A DNA stretch of 64,000 nucleotides, taken from the NCBI GenBank assembly GCA_016213405.1, contig JACRAM010000088.1, positions 1 to 64,000 of the forward strand, read 5' to 3'. How positions within the stretch are numbered: the stretch's first letter is position 1; every line of letters begins with the position of its first letter. The notes under the pieces are model-generated. The model did no database searches, was not told where the DNA came from, and worked only from the letters and a program-made list of their open reading frames with translations. The stretch comes from Bacteroidota bacterium (lineage in GTDB: Bacteria; Bacteroidota; Bacteroidia; Palsa-948). Both the position numbers and the translations under genes were made by a program. Below, one piece after another: positions 26,415 through 34,067 of the stretch.

Positions 26415-28448
26415 CTAGTTTTTTAAGAATGACAATAATGAATTAAATGCATCTGAAATGAAAGGGAAAAAAATCACAAGCAAAATAAAAATTACTCCGT
26501 ACAAAATATAATGTTGTGCATTTCCGCTCTGAAGAAAAGAAAATCTTTCAAGAAATTTTTTCAGCAAAAAGATAATTCTGTCAATAAATTTTTCTTCCAG
26601 TTTATCCTGAGGATGCGTTTCGTAAGAAGCAGTATGCGGAAAAATTCCTACCACTTCCGTTTCCTTTTTATGAAGCGATATAATCGGCTTAACTAATTTT
26701 CTGTAAGAACGGATAAACGAATTTGCCGTGTATTGCATTTTACCAGCATCTCCCACATAGCCGCAACCCCAGGTAGGTGAAATAGTTTGCCGTTTGTTCA
26801 GAGTGATTCTGCTTCTTAAAAAGAAAATTAAGCCGCAGAGTAGTATAAATCCTGCTGAACAGATTCCTACAATGGTCATTATGTTTAGAGTGCCGGGAAA
26901 AATATCAGATTCAATCGGTGAATTTATTTTCGCAGTGAACATCATTACAGGCGCAGAAAGCAATCGCACAAAAAATTTTGGATAAATTCCTATTGCTAAA
27001 ATCAATGCCAACACCATATACATAGGAATAAGTTTTCCGGTTGAAGCTTCCTGTGGTTCGTGATTAAGTGGGTGGCGGGGAGTTCCGAGAAAAACTATTC
27101 CAAATGCTTTTGTGAAACATAAAACTGCCAACCCACCAATAAGAACTAATCCAAGAATGGAAAAAATCATTGATAAAATTGAAACGGAATAATTTCCAGC
27201 GAGCCCTTTGAACAATCCCGAGTATATTAAAAATTCAGAAATGAAACCGTTGAAGGGCGGAAGCCCGCAGATAGAAAGCGCAGCTACTAAAAATAAAATC
27301 GATGTATGAGGCATTCGTTTGATAAGTCCACCCAATTGTTCCACATTCATTGTGTGTGTGGCTTGATAAACATTTCCAGCACTGTAAAATAAAAGTGATT
27401 TGAAGAGAGAATGATTCAGCACGTGAAGCAATCCTCCTGCAAATCCGAGAGAGGCGAGCAAATGATTTCCCGTTCCAACACCAATACATCCAAGCCCGAT
27501 TCCTATTCCGATGATACCAATATTCTCAATGCTGTGATAAGCCAGCAATTTTTTCAAATTGTGCTGAATGATGGCAAGTATCACTCCGTAAATTCCTGAA
27601 ATCACCGAGATGAAAAGAATGAAATATCCCACTACAGTATAATCAGTGTGAATGAGAAAAAGCATTCTCAAAATCCCGTAGATGCCGATTTTGATAATGA
27701 TGCCTGACATCACGCCCGAAATATGCGAAGGAGCAGCGGGATGCGCATACGGAAGCCAGGTGTGAAACGGAACAAATCCTGCCTTGAATGCAAACCCGAT
27801 GAAGAAACATAAAAATAAAATTATTCCAACCAACGTAGGTTTCTCCAATGAAAAACTTGTGATGGAAGAAAAATCATACGAGTTAGTTTGTGAAGCCACC
27901 CAGATAAATGCGATGGTGAGAAAAAAAACTCCGATGTGTGACTGAATGAGAAAATTAATTCCAGCTTTGAGCGTTTGTTTTTTTGTATGTTCAAAAATTA
28001 TCAACACAAAAGAAGCAAGTGTCATGATTTCCCATATGAGGAGAAACATTAAACTATTTTGAACACAGCAAACAGACAAAAGCGAAACGTGCATCAGTAT
28101 GTATGAAATCCAATGCAGAGAAGTATTTGCCTTTTGTTCTTCATACGGTTTCATATAGAAAATTCCGTAGAGAGCGCCAGTGATAGCAGTGAAATTGATA
28201 AGGAGAATAAACCATGCGGAGAGCGCGTCAATGCTGATATGAATGTTTCCGAAAAAATAACTACTCTGAAAGTCAGCTTCTATCGAATAGCTACTCAAAA
28301 CAACCACAGCTTCATATGAAGATAAAATAGCAATCAGTAAAACAATTAAAAAGTTGACAATGGATTTTAGTTTGGGAAGAGAAAAAGGAACGATGATTAT
28401 TCCTACAATAGAAATTAAAATCGTTGCAAGAAGAATCCTCTCATTCAT
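26415..28448 (-). CDS. HyfB-like proton-translocating membrane subunit (NuoL-like)
   Basis: The 677-residue protein is the first gene of the cluster. It has about 14 antiporter-type helices plus a C-terminal extension. Functional residues of proton-channel subunits are visible: the helix-5 glutamate in LLIWEIMTLASFVL, lysines in GFAFKAGFVPFHTWLPYAHPA and SGIIIKIGIYG, and histidines in HVLNHSLFKSLLFYSAG. SWTWGCGY-like TISPTWGCGYVGDAGKMQYT near residue 560 is the C-terminal signature of HyfB proteins. Ion translocation should therefore be possible in the membrane arm. Confidence 0.88.
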   Translation of the reverse strand: MNERILLATILISIVGIIIVPFSLPKLKSIVNFLIVLLIAILSSYEAVVVLSSYSIEADFQSSYFFGNIHISIDALSAWFILLINFTAITGALYGIFYMKPYEEQKANTSLHWISYILMHVSLLSVCCVQNSLMFLLIWEIMTLASFVLIIFEHTKKQTLKAGINFLIQSHIGVFFLTIAFIWVASQTNSYDFSSITSFSLEKPTLVGIILFLCFFIGFAFKAGFVPFHTWLPYAHPAAPSHISGVMSGIIIKIGIYGILRMLFLIHTDYTVVGYFILFISVISGIYGVILAIIQHNLKKLLAYHSIENIGIIGIGIGLGCIGVGTGNHLLASLGFAGGLLHVLNHSLFKSLLFYSAGNVYQATHTMNVEQLGGLIKRMPHTSILFLVAALSICGLPPFNGFISEFLIYSGLFKGLAGNYSVSILSMIFSILGLVLIGGLAVLCFTKAFGIVFLGTPRHPLNHEPQEASTGKLIPMYMVLALILAIGIYPKFFVRLLSAPVMMFTAKINSPIESDIFPGTLNIMTIVGICSAGFILLCGLIFFLRSRITLNKRQTISPTWGCGYVGDAGKMQYTANSFIRSYRKLVKPIISLHKKETEVVGIFPHTASYETHPQDKLEEKFIDRIIFLLKKFLERFSFLQSGNAQHYILYGVIFILLVIFFPFISDAFNSLLSFLKN

Positions 28449-28500
28449 ACGCTCTTGTCAAATTATTTTTTTATACTGACCGCAATTCTCAAAACAATTT

Positions 28501-28508
28501 CAAAAGTA
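28501..28508 (-). promoter_or_regulatory. Putative -7 promoter element for the hydrogenase-4-like operon
   Basis: On the minus strand the site reads TACTTTTG, an exact match to TAnnTTTG. It is 52 bases upstream of the HyfB-like start, in the 181-base divergent region shared with paaA. Confidence 0.4.
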
Positions 28509-28598
28509 ACAAAAAGTAAAAGGGTTTATCAGGAAATTTCAACAAATATTAGCCATTCCTTTTCATTATCTAACCAAATCATTTTACAATTTTCTTCC

Positions 28599-28606
28599 TA
28601 TCTTTA
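28599..28606 (+). promoter_or_regulatory. Putative -7 promoter element for paaABCD
   Basis: TATCTTTA matches seven of eight positions of TAnnTTTG (last base A). If it is used, transcription starts after the ATG at 28606, which favours the ATG at 28630 as the paaA start. Confidence 0.35.
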
Positions 28607-28629
28607 TGTTCGCATTAAAATTATTAAAA

Positions 28630-29568
28630 ATGGACGCTTCACAATTTGAAAATAATTTCGAAAGCAAACTTTCGCGCAATGAAAACATTGAGCCCAAGGA
28701 TTGGATGCCTGAGATTTACCGCAAGCACCTCATCCGTCAGGTTTCCCAGCATGCTCATTCTGAAATTGTGGGCATGTTACCCGAAGGAAACTGGATTACG
28801 CGTGCTCCGAGTTTGCGTGCAAAAATGGTTCTCACTGCAAAAGTTCAGGATGAAGGAGGACACGGATTGTATCTGTACACAGCTGCTGAGTCGCTAAATA
28901 TTTCCCGCGAAGAACTTCTTAATCAACTTCACACGGGCAAAGCAAAATATTCTTCCATCTTTAATTATCCTACTTTATCGTGGGCAGATATTGGCGCAAT
29001 CGGATGGTTGGTGGATGGCGCTGCGATTATGAATCAGGTGATGTTACAAAGAACTTCTTACGGCCCGTATGCGCGGGCTATGGTTCGCATTTGCAAGGAA
29101 GAAAGTTTTCATCAGCGACAGGGATATGAAATTATGTGCAAGCTTTCTGCAGGAACAAAAGAGCAAAAAGAAATGGCGCAGGATGCAGTTAACCGTTTCT
29201 GGTGGCCTACGCTGATGATGTTTGGCCCGCCCGATGCTGAGTCATCTAATTCTGAAAATGCAATCAAGTGGAAAATAAAACGCGAGAGCAACGATCAGTT
29301 ACGGCAGCGTTTCGTGAATCAAACTGTTCCACAGGCGGATATTATCGGATTGAAAATTCCTGACAAAAATTTAAAATGGAATGATACAAAACAAGGGTAT
29401 GATTTCTCTGAACCCGACTGGAAAGAATTTCAGAATGTGATTCACGGAAACGGTCCCTGCAATAAAGAAAGATTAGGCGCACGCGTACAAGCCCACGAAA
29501 ACGGAAGATGGGTTCGTGAAGCAGCTATGGCGTTTGCAGAAAAGAAAAAACAAAAAGTAGCAGCGTAA
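28630..29568 (+). CDS. paaA: Phenylacetyl-CoA 1,2-epoxidase catalytic subunit PaaA
   Basis: PaaA is the di-iron oxygenase subunit that epoxidises the aromatic ring of phenylacetyl-CoA. The 312-residue protein has the four-helix ferritin-like core. Iron ligands are visible in [14 protein letters not shown] and in [35 protein letters not shown] and [16 protein letters not shown] are strongly conserved in PaaA. An upstream ATG at 28606 adds eight residues but overlaps the putative promoter, so [10 protein letters not shown] is taken as the start. It is first in the order paaABCD. Confidence 0.95.
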   Translation: MDASQFENNFESKLSRNENIEPKDWMPEIYRKHLIRQVSQHAHSEIVGMLPEGNWITRAPSLRAKMVLTAKVQDEGGHGLYLYTAAESLNISREELLNQLHTGKAKYSSIFNYPTLSWADIGAIGWLVDGAAIMNQVMLQRTSYGPYARAMVRICKEESFHQRQGYEIMCKLSAGTKEQKEMAQDAVNRFWWPTLMMFGPPDAESSNSENAIKWKIKRESNDQLRQRFVNQTVPQADIIGLKIPDKNLKWNDTKQGYDFSEPDWKEFQNVIHGNGPCNKERLGARVQAHENGRWVREAAMAFAEKKKQKVAA

Positions 29569-29592
29569 GAAAATTCAAAAGTCAAAAGAAAA

Positions 29593-29889
29593 ATGGCAAA
29601 TACAAAAGACAGCCAAGGACAACTTTGGGAGGTTTTCGTGCAAAAAAAACCAGGACTCCCCTATGTTCACTGCGGAAACCTTCACGCATTCGACAAGGAA
29701 ATGGCTTTGCAAAATGCACGCGATGTATATACGCGCAGAAGCGAAGGCACTGCTATATGGGTTGTTCCCTCTTCAGCAATTGTTGCAAGTTCTCCAGAAG
29801 ATATCGGTCCTTTCTTTGAACCTGCAAATGATAAAGTGTTTCGCCATCCTACTTTTTATAAACTGCCGGAAGAAATTAAACATATGTAA
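29593..29889 (+). CDS. paaB: Phenylacetyl-CoA epoxidase structural subunit PaaB
   Basis: PaaB is a small subunit needed for assembly of the epoxidase. The 98-residue length and the motifs LWEVFVQKKPG, VHCGNLHAFDKEMALQNARDVYTRR and GTAIWVVPSSAI match the family. It starts 24 bases after paaA. A hairpin-forming repeat of about 60 bases separates it from paaC. Confidence 0.94.
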   Translation: MANTKDSQGQLWEVFVQKKPGLPYVHCGNLHAFDKEMALQNARDVYTRRSEGTAIWVVPSSAIVASSPEDIGPFFEPANDKVFRHPTFYKLPEEIKHM

Positions 29890-29893
29890 TGTG

Positions 29894-29953
29894 TTTGTCA
29901 TGTTGAGCGAAGCGAAACATCTATAGATTCTTCACTTCGTTCAGAATGACAAA
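29894..29953. repeat. Inverted repeat family F (TTTGTCATTCTGA type) between paaB and paaC
   Basis: TTTGTCATGTTGAGCGAAG and its imperfect reverse complement ending CAGAATGACAAA form a long hairpin within the paa operon. The in-frame ATG at 29946 lies inside it. A half copy occurs at 62878-62906. This is a widespread Bacteroidota repeat type. Confidence 0.75.
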
Positions 29954-29963
29954 AGAAAAGAAC

Positions 29964-30722
29964 ATGACAACACAAGAAGCACTTTTCAATTATTTACTAA
30001 GACTTGGAGACACAAGTTTGATTCTCGCCCAACGCAATGCTGAATGGTGCGGGCACGGTCCGTTTCTTGAAGAAGATTTAGCGCTTACAAATATTTCCCT
30101 TGACTTGCTCGGGCAGGCAAATTCAATTCTGCTTTACGCAGGAACAGTGGAATGCAAAGGAAGAAGCGAAGATGATCTGGCGTTTCATCGCACAGAAAGA
30201 GAATATTACAATACGCTCTTGACTGAACAGTCGAACGGAGATTATGCAAAAACAATTCTCCGTCAGTTTTTGTGTGATGCATTTGATTTTTATTTTTATT
30301 CTGAACTGGTAAAAAGCAAGGATGAAACACTTTCTGCAATTGCTGCTAAGTCAATAAAAGAAATCACCTATCACTTACGCCACACCTCTTCATGGGTTGA
30401 ACGATTAGGTGATGGCACGGAAGAAAGCCACACACGAATGCAAAACGCGCTTGATGAACTCTGGAGATTCACCGGGGAAATGTTTGAGATGAATGAAGTG
30501 GATTCTGTTTTGATTAAAGAAGGAATCGCAGTTGATTTGAAATCCGTTCAGCCAAAATGGGAAAGCAAAGTGAAAGAAATTCTGGAGCGTGCTACGTTGA
30601 AAATACCTGCGAATGCTTTTATGCAGAGAGGAAGTCGTGATGCAAAACATACGGAGCATTTAGGTTTCATTCTTGCTGAGATGCAATCGTTGCCTCGGTC
30701 ACTTCCTGATGCAAAATGGTAA
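29964..30722 (+). CDS. paaC: Phenylacetyl-CoA epoxidase structural subunit PaaC
   Basis: PaaC is the ferritin-like partner of PaaA in the epoxidase core. The 252-residue protein starts MTTQEALFNYLLRLGDTSLILAQRNAEWCGHGP, which is typical of PaaC, and ITYHLRHTSSWVERLGDGTEESH is conserved. The reading frame extends to an ATG at 29946, but those bases belong to a repeat. The ATG at 29964 follows a purine-rich stretch and gives the expected N-terminus. Confidence 0.93.
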   Translation: MTTQEALFNYLLRLGDTSLILAQRNAEWCGHGPFLEEDLALTNISLDLLGQANSILLYAGTVECKGRSEDDLAFHRTEREYYNTLLTEQSNGDYAKTILRQFLCDAFDFYFYSELVKSKDETLSAIAAKSIKEITYHLRHTSSWVERLGDGTEESHTRMQNALDELWRFTGEMFEMNEVDSVLIKEGIAVDLKSVQPKWESKVKEILERATLKIPANAFMQRGSRDAKHTEHLGFILAEMQSLPRSLPDAKW

Positions 30723-30723
30723 T

Positions 30724-30757
30724 AGCCCCCTCCTAACCTCCCCCATTGGGGGAGGAA
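30724..30757 (+). repeat. Palindromic repeat family A between paaC and paaD
   Basis: AGCCCCCTCCTAACC is followed by the hairpin CTCCCCC-ATT-GGGGGAG, immediately after the paaC stop. It fills the 39-base gap before paaD. Confidence 0.88.
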
Positions 30758-30761
30758 TTAT

Positions 30762-31280
30762 ATGAAAACACAAAAAGAAATACTTGTAATTCTCTCCGAA
30801 ATTCCTGATCCGGAAATTCCCGTAATCAATATTAAAGAACTAGGAGTTCTTCGTGATGTGATTGTGAATGGAAATGAAGTAGAGATTATCATCACTCCAA
30901 CGTACTCAGGTTGTCCTGCGATGAAGCAGATTCAAGATGACATTATTTCTGCTATGAAAAAGAACGGAATTGAAAACACGAAAGTAAAAATGGTTTATCA
31001 TCCGGCTTGGACTACCGATTGGATTACTGATGAAGCAAAAGAGAAACTTAAAAAATATGGCATTGCTCCTCCAGAAAAATGCATTAAGGATTTAGGATTA
31101 AGGAATAAGGATTTTTCAATCCCAAATCCCAAATCCTTAATCCTTAATAGGAGTATTGCCTGTCCTCAGTGCGGCTCTGAGAATACTGAAATGGTTTCAC
31201 AGTTCGGTTCAACGGCTTGCAAAGCTCTTTATAAATGTTTGGATTGCAAAGAGTCGTTTGATTATTTCAAGTGCCACTGA
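30762..31280 (+). CDS. paaD: Phenylacetyl-CoA epoxidase maturation/iron-sulfur subunit PaaD, with repeat-derived linker
   Basis: PaaD has an N-terminal MIP18/DUF59 domain (about residues 1-105, with IPDPEIPVINIKELGVLRDV and TPTYSGCPAM). It also has a C-terminal four-cysteine zinc-ribbon-like tail (CPQCGSENTEMVSQFGSTACKA and CLDCKESF). It is thought to help assemble the epoxidase metal centre. Residues of about 108-130 (KDLGLRNKDFSIPNPKSL) are the translation of a family B repeat at 31085-31150, inserted in frame between the two domains. The protein (172 residues) is slightly longer than usual for this reason. Confidence 0.93.
   Translation: MKTQKEILVILSEIPDPEIPVINIKELGVLRDVIVNGNEVEIIITPTYSGCPAMKQIQDDIISAMKKNGIENTKVKMVYHPAWTTDWITDEAKEKLKKYGIAPPEKCIKDLGLRNKDFSIPNPKSLILNRSIACPQCGSENTEMVSQFGSTACKALYKCLDCKESFDYFKCH
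31085..31150. repeat. Repeat family B, in frame in paaD
   Basis: An inverted repeat of TTAGGATTAAGGAATAAGGA and AAATCCTTAATCCTTAAT lies between the MIP18 domain and the cysteine motif of PaaD. It is closely related to the copies at 15079-15141 and 37741-37804. Confidence 0.85.
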
Positions 31281-31312
31281 GAGAAAGGCAGCGAACAGTA
31301 AACAGAGGGCAA

Positions 31313-32011
31313 TCAAACTCGAACGCCAATTACTAACACATCGTCAACCTGCTCCATATTTCCTTTCCAGTTATTAAATATTTCAACGAGGATTTTCTTC
31401 TGCTCTTCCATAGGGAGATTATGATGTTCAAGTAGTTTTTCCTCCAGTTGTTTATACTTGAACTTTTTTCCTTTCGGACCGCCAAACTGATCGGCAAAGC
31501 CATCAGTGAAAGAGTAAACCACATCGCCTTTCTGTAAATTAATTGTCTGAAGAGAAAACGATGTATGAGTATCTCCATATTTTCCAACAGGCATCTTATC
31601 AGACTTATATTCCTCTAATTCGCCATTGCGGACAATCCACAGCGGGTTGTTTGCAGCCGCCATATGCAATTGCATATTTTCAAAATCATAAGCGCAAAGC
31701 ACACAGTCCATTCCATCTTTCGCTTCTTCATCGCTGCCCTCCGGATTAAGAGAAGCTATGATAGAGTTTCGCATGTCATTCAGAATTTCATGCGGCAGAG
31801 AAATATTTTTTTCAAGAATGGCTTCATTGAGCGATGAAACACCCAGCATGCTCATGAACGCTCCGGGAACACCATGCCCAGTGCAATCTGCCGCGCAGAG
31901 ATAGAATAATTCATTTTTACTGGTGATGTTTTTATGCGCGAGAGCATAATAAAAATCTCCGCTCACAATGTCCTTTGGTTTGTAAAGGATGAAAAAGTTT
32001 TGGGTTTCCAT
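31313..32011 (-). CDS. SpoIIE/PP2C-type phosphatase domain, probably split from the upstream TPR protein
   Basis: The 232-residue protein is almost only a PPM-type (SpoIIE-like) phosphatase domain. FILYKPKDIVSGDFYYA, CAADCTGHGVPGAFMSMLG and SFTDGFADQFGG carry the metal-binding aspartates and glycines. In Bacteroidota this domain is normally the C-terminus of a TPR-transmembrane-coiled-coil protein. The gene just upstream encodes exactly those parts, in the same frame, separated by a TAA and 24 bases. It may act as a separate polypeptide by re-initiation, or the pair may be a broken gene. Targets are unknown. Confidence 0.85.
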   Translation of the reverse strand: METQNFFILYKPKDIVSGDFYYALAHKNITSKNELFYLCAADCTGHGVPGAFMSMLGVSSLNEAILEKNISLPHEILNDMRNSIIASLNPEGSDEEAKDGMDCVLCAYDFENMQLHMAAANNPLWIVRNGELEEYKSDKMPVGKYGDTHTSFSLQTINLQKGDVVYSFTDGFADQFGGPKGKKFKYKQLEEKLLEHHNLPMEEQKKILVEIFNNWKGNMEQVDDVLVIGVRV

Positions 32012-32035
32012 GATATTAAATTTAGTATGAATGTA

Positions 32036-33511
32036 TTATTTTTTCATTAACCGCTTAAAGGTTTTATCAATATATTTTTCCTTCGGCAATATTGCATCCT
32101 GAATGCGCTTGGCATAGCGGATGCTGGCAAGTATTTCATTTTGTTTTTCTTCCACCATTTGCTTTTGCTGTTCGATTAGTTGTTTCTGCTTTTGCGTGAT
32201 GCGCAAGGCGCGATAAATAAAACCTGCGAACACAACCGTAAACAGTAAACCGCAAACCGTAAACCAAAGGATTATCTTTTGCTTTTTACTTTCTGCTTCT
32301 GCTACGGCTGCTTGTTTATCACTCTCTGCTTTTGCCGCTGCTTCTTTCTTCTCAAACTCGTAGTTCATTTCGGTGCGGGTTTGTTTTTTGGTGTTTTCAT
32401 CATTGGCAATGCTGTCGCGCGCGGCTATGTATTTTTTGTAATGCTCCAGCGCAAGTTTATGCCTGCCTGTGGTATCGTAGAGTTGGGAGAGATATAATTC
32501 AAAATCTTTTATATTATCCAACGCTCCTATGCTGTCGCAGAGCGCAAGCGAATGGTTAAGGTATTTCTCCGCTTCTACGAATATTCCTATTTGGGTATAA
32601 AGCACACCGATGTTGCCGAGAGTATTTGCCTTCAATTCTTTGTATCCGAGTTCTTCCGACATTTTCAGAGCCCTGAAATAATAATCCAACGCTTTTGGAT
32701 AATCGCCTTGTTCATCATAGACAAGTCCGATGTTGCCGAGGCGTATTGCCATTCCTCTTTTATTCCCCAGTTCTTCCGACATTTTCAGAGCCCTGAAATA
32801 ATAGTCAAGGGCTTTGTTGCTTAACTCCAATCTATGAGAGTGGTCAGGGGTGTGTTCTGCTTGTCCAGCATAGACGAGCCCGATGTTGCCGAGTTGAATT
32901 GTAATTCCGTTTTTATTTCCTAACTCTTCACGTATTTTCAGCGACCTGAAATAATGGTCTAATGCTTTGGGATAATCGGATTGTGCAGCATAGACATTTC
33001 CGATGTTGCCGAGCCAAATTGCAATTAAGTTTTTATTTCCAAGTTCTTCCGCCATTTTCAATGCCCTGAAATAATAATCGAGGGCTTTGGGATAATCTCC
33101 TTTATCCCCATAGACAATTCCGATGTTGCCGAGGGTTTTTGCAATACCGTTTTTATCATTCAGTTCTTCATTTATTTTCAAAGCATCTAAATAATACTTC
33201 AATGCTTCGGGGTAATTACCTTTGTCTGAATTATATCCACCTATGTTTCGTAATGCATTTGCTTTTCCTTTTTCCCATTTTATTTTTTCTGCAAGTGTAA
33301 GCGCTTGTGATAATAAGATAATGGAAGTATCGGGGTTGCTGCTTTTCAGTTCCCATCCAAGGGCGTTGAGGTGGTTTACTTTGTTGGTGTCAAGCCCCCC
33401 TCTGTTCCCCCGAAGGGGGGAAGCGTTATCTTTTTTTACTAAGAGTAAAAGGGAATCAATCTTGCTTTGCTGAGCGGAGCAGTAAACAGTAGACAGATAA
33501 ACAGTAAACAA
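32036..33511 (-). CDS. TPR sensor protein with transmembrane and signalling coiled-coil, lacking its phosphatase domain
   Basis: About seven tetratricopeptide repeats (YPKALDYYFRALKM-EELGNK...LGNIGLVY) span residues of about 85-330. They are followed by a helical stretch, one transmembrane helix near 415-435, and a coiled coil ending RYAKRIQDAILPKEKYIDKTF. That end normally runs into a PP2C domain; here a TAA intervenes. The only in-frame start is TTG at 33511, directly after a TGA. The alternative frame carries a better signal peptide (MNSFGFLLRLKG, WLLIVYCLSVYCLLL), so a frameshift at the 5' end is likely. The TM helix (WFTVCGLLFTV), the N-terminal signal region and NASPLRGNRGGL are all repeat-encoded. 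Treat as possibly decaying. Confidence 0.75.
   Translation of the reverse strand: MFTVYLSTVYCSAQQSKIDSLLLLVKKDNASPLRGNRGGLDTNKVNHLNALGWELKSSNPDTSIILLSQALTLAEKIKWEKGKANALRNIGGYNSDKGNYPEALKYYLDALKINEELNDKNGIAKTLGNIGIVYGDKGDYPKALDYYFRALKMAEELGNKNLIAIWLGNIGNVYAAQSDYPKALDHYFRSLKIREELGNKNGITIQLGNIGLVYAGQAEHTPDHSHRLELSNKALDYYFRALKMSEELGNKRGMAIRLGNIGLVYDEQGDYPKALDYYFRALKMSEELGYKELKANTLGNIGVLYTQIGIFVEAEKYLNHSLALCDSIGALDNIKDFELYLSQLYDTTGRHKLALEHYKKYIAARDSIANDENTKKQTRTEMNYEFEKKEAAAKAESDKQAAVAEAESKKQKIILWFTVCGLLFTVVFAGFIYRALRITQKQKQLIEQQKQMVEEKQNEILASIRYAKRIQDAILPKEKYIDKTFKRLMKK
32234..32266. repeat. Repeat family E (AAACAGTAAAC type) encoding a transmembrane helix
   Basis: Tandem-like AACCGTAAACAGTAAACC and CGCAAACCGTAAACC are read on the minus strand as WFTVCGLLFTV in the transmembrane segment of the TPR protein. 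Related units lie at 33476-33518. Confidence 0.75.
33393..33422 (+). repeat. Palindromic repeat family A, in frame in TPR protein
   Basis: AGCCCCCCTCTG is followed by the hairpin TTCCCCC-GAA-GGGGGGAA. On the minus strand it is translated as ASPLRGNRGGL near residue 30. Confidence 0.85.
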
Positions 33512-33518
33512 TCAACAG
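33476..33518. repeat. Repeat family E at the 5' end of the TPR gene
   Basis: Units CAGTAAACAGTAGACAG and ATAAACAGTAAACAATC are read on the minus strand as a hydrophobic signal-peptide-like sequence in either of two frames. Confidence 0.7.
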
Positions 33519-33537
33519 CCAAAATTGTCTGCTGCCT

Positions 33538-33648
33538 TTCAACCTTAGTAGAAAACCGAAACTATTCATTTTATCAAACCTTATTACCTTCTTTAATAAG
33601 GTAAGAAGGTTGCAGGCAGGCGTGGCGTTCTTTTCTACTAAGGTTGAA
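33538..33648. mobile_element. MITE-like element with perfect 18-bp terminal inverted repeats
   Basis: The 111-base unit is bounded by TTCAACCTTAGTAGAAAA (33538-33555) and its exact reverse complement (33631-33648). A nested stem CCTTATTA / TAATAAGG lies inside. No coding capacity is evident. It sits upstream of the TPR gene, where the conserved N-terminus is disrupted, so it may have contributed to that damage. No target-site duplication could be recognised with confidence. Confidence 0.65.
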
Positions 33649-33671
33649 TACATCGGCTAATGGTCTTTATT

Positions 33672-34067
33672 ATTGCCGTTACGAATTCTATTGTTTCCGT
33701 TAAAAACTATATTGCTTCCATCCAGACCGGTATTTCTTCCATCCGAGCCGGTATTGCTGCCGTTCCAAAGCATATTCCTCACTTTCTGCATTATATTGCT
33801 AACTTCCTGTACCTTGTTGCCTGCGTTCTGTACCTCGTTGCCTGCGTTCTGTATCTCGTTGCCTGCGTTCTGTACCTTCTTGCATGCGTTCTATACCTCG
33901 TTGCCTGCGTTCTGTATCTCGTTGCCTGCGTTCTGTACCTTCTTGCATGCGTTCTATACCTCGTTGCCTGCGTTCTGTATCTCGTTGCCTGCGTTACGGT
34001 ACAGATTGCTTCCATTTAGGTACAGGTTGCTCTCATCCCGTTACAGGATGCTGCCTTCCCGTTTCAT
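33672..34067. repeat. 21-bp minisatellite, 19 units, with 63-bp higher-order period
   Basis: The 396-base block divides into 19 consecutive units of 21 bases (the first has 18). Eight central units (33816-33983, GTTGCCTGCGTTCTGTACCTC type) are nearly identical and repeat as a three-unit cycle. Outer units are diverged. On the minus strand one frame of the distal units reads as heptapeptides of the type xxx(N/D)G(S/N)N (NTGSDGRNTGLDGSN), which looks like former coding sequence. The expanded central units contain TAG in that frame. Long plus-strand frames are open only because 21 is a multiple of three. This block and the MITE-like element account for the 588-base stretch without a gene at 33512-34099. 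Confidence 0.85.

Noticed and set aside
21187-28448. Functional hydrogenase-4 or formate hydrogenlyase
   Set aside because: Both [NiFe] CxxC motifs are absent from the large subunit and three of four small-subunit cluster cysteines are replaced.
33672-34067. CRISPR array
   Set aside because: The repeats are directly adjacent with no unique spacers, and there are no cas genes nearby.
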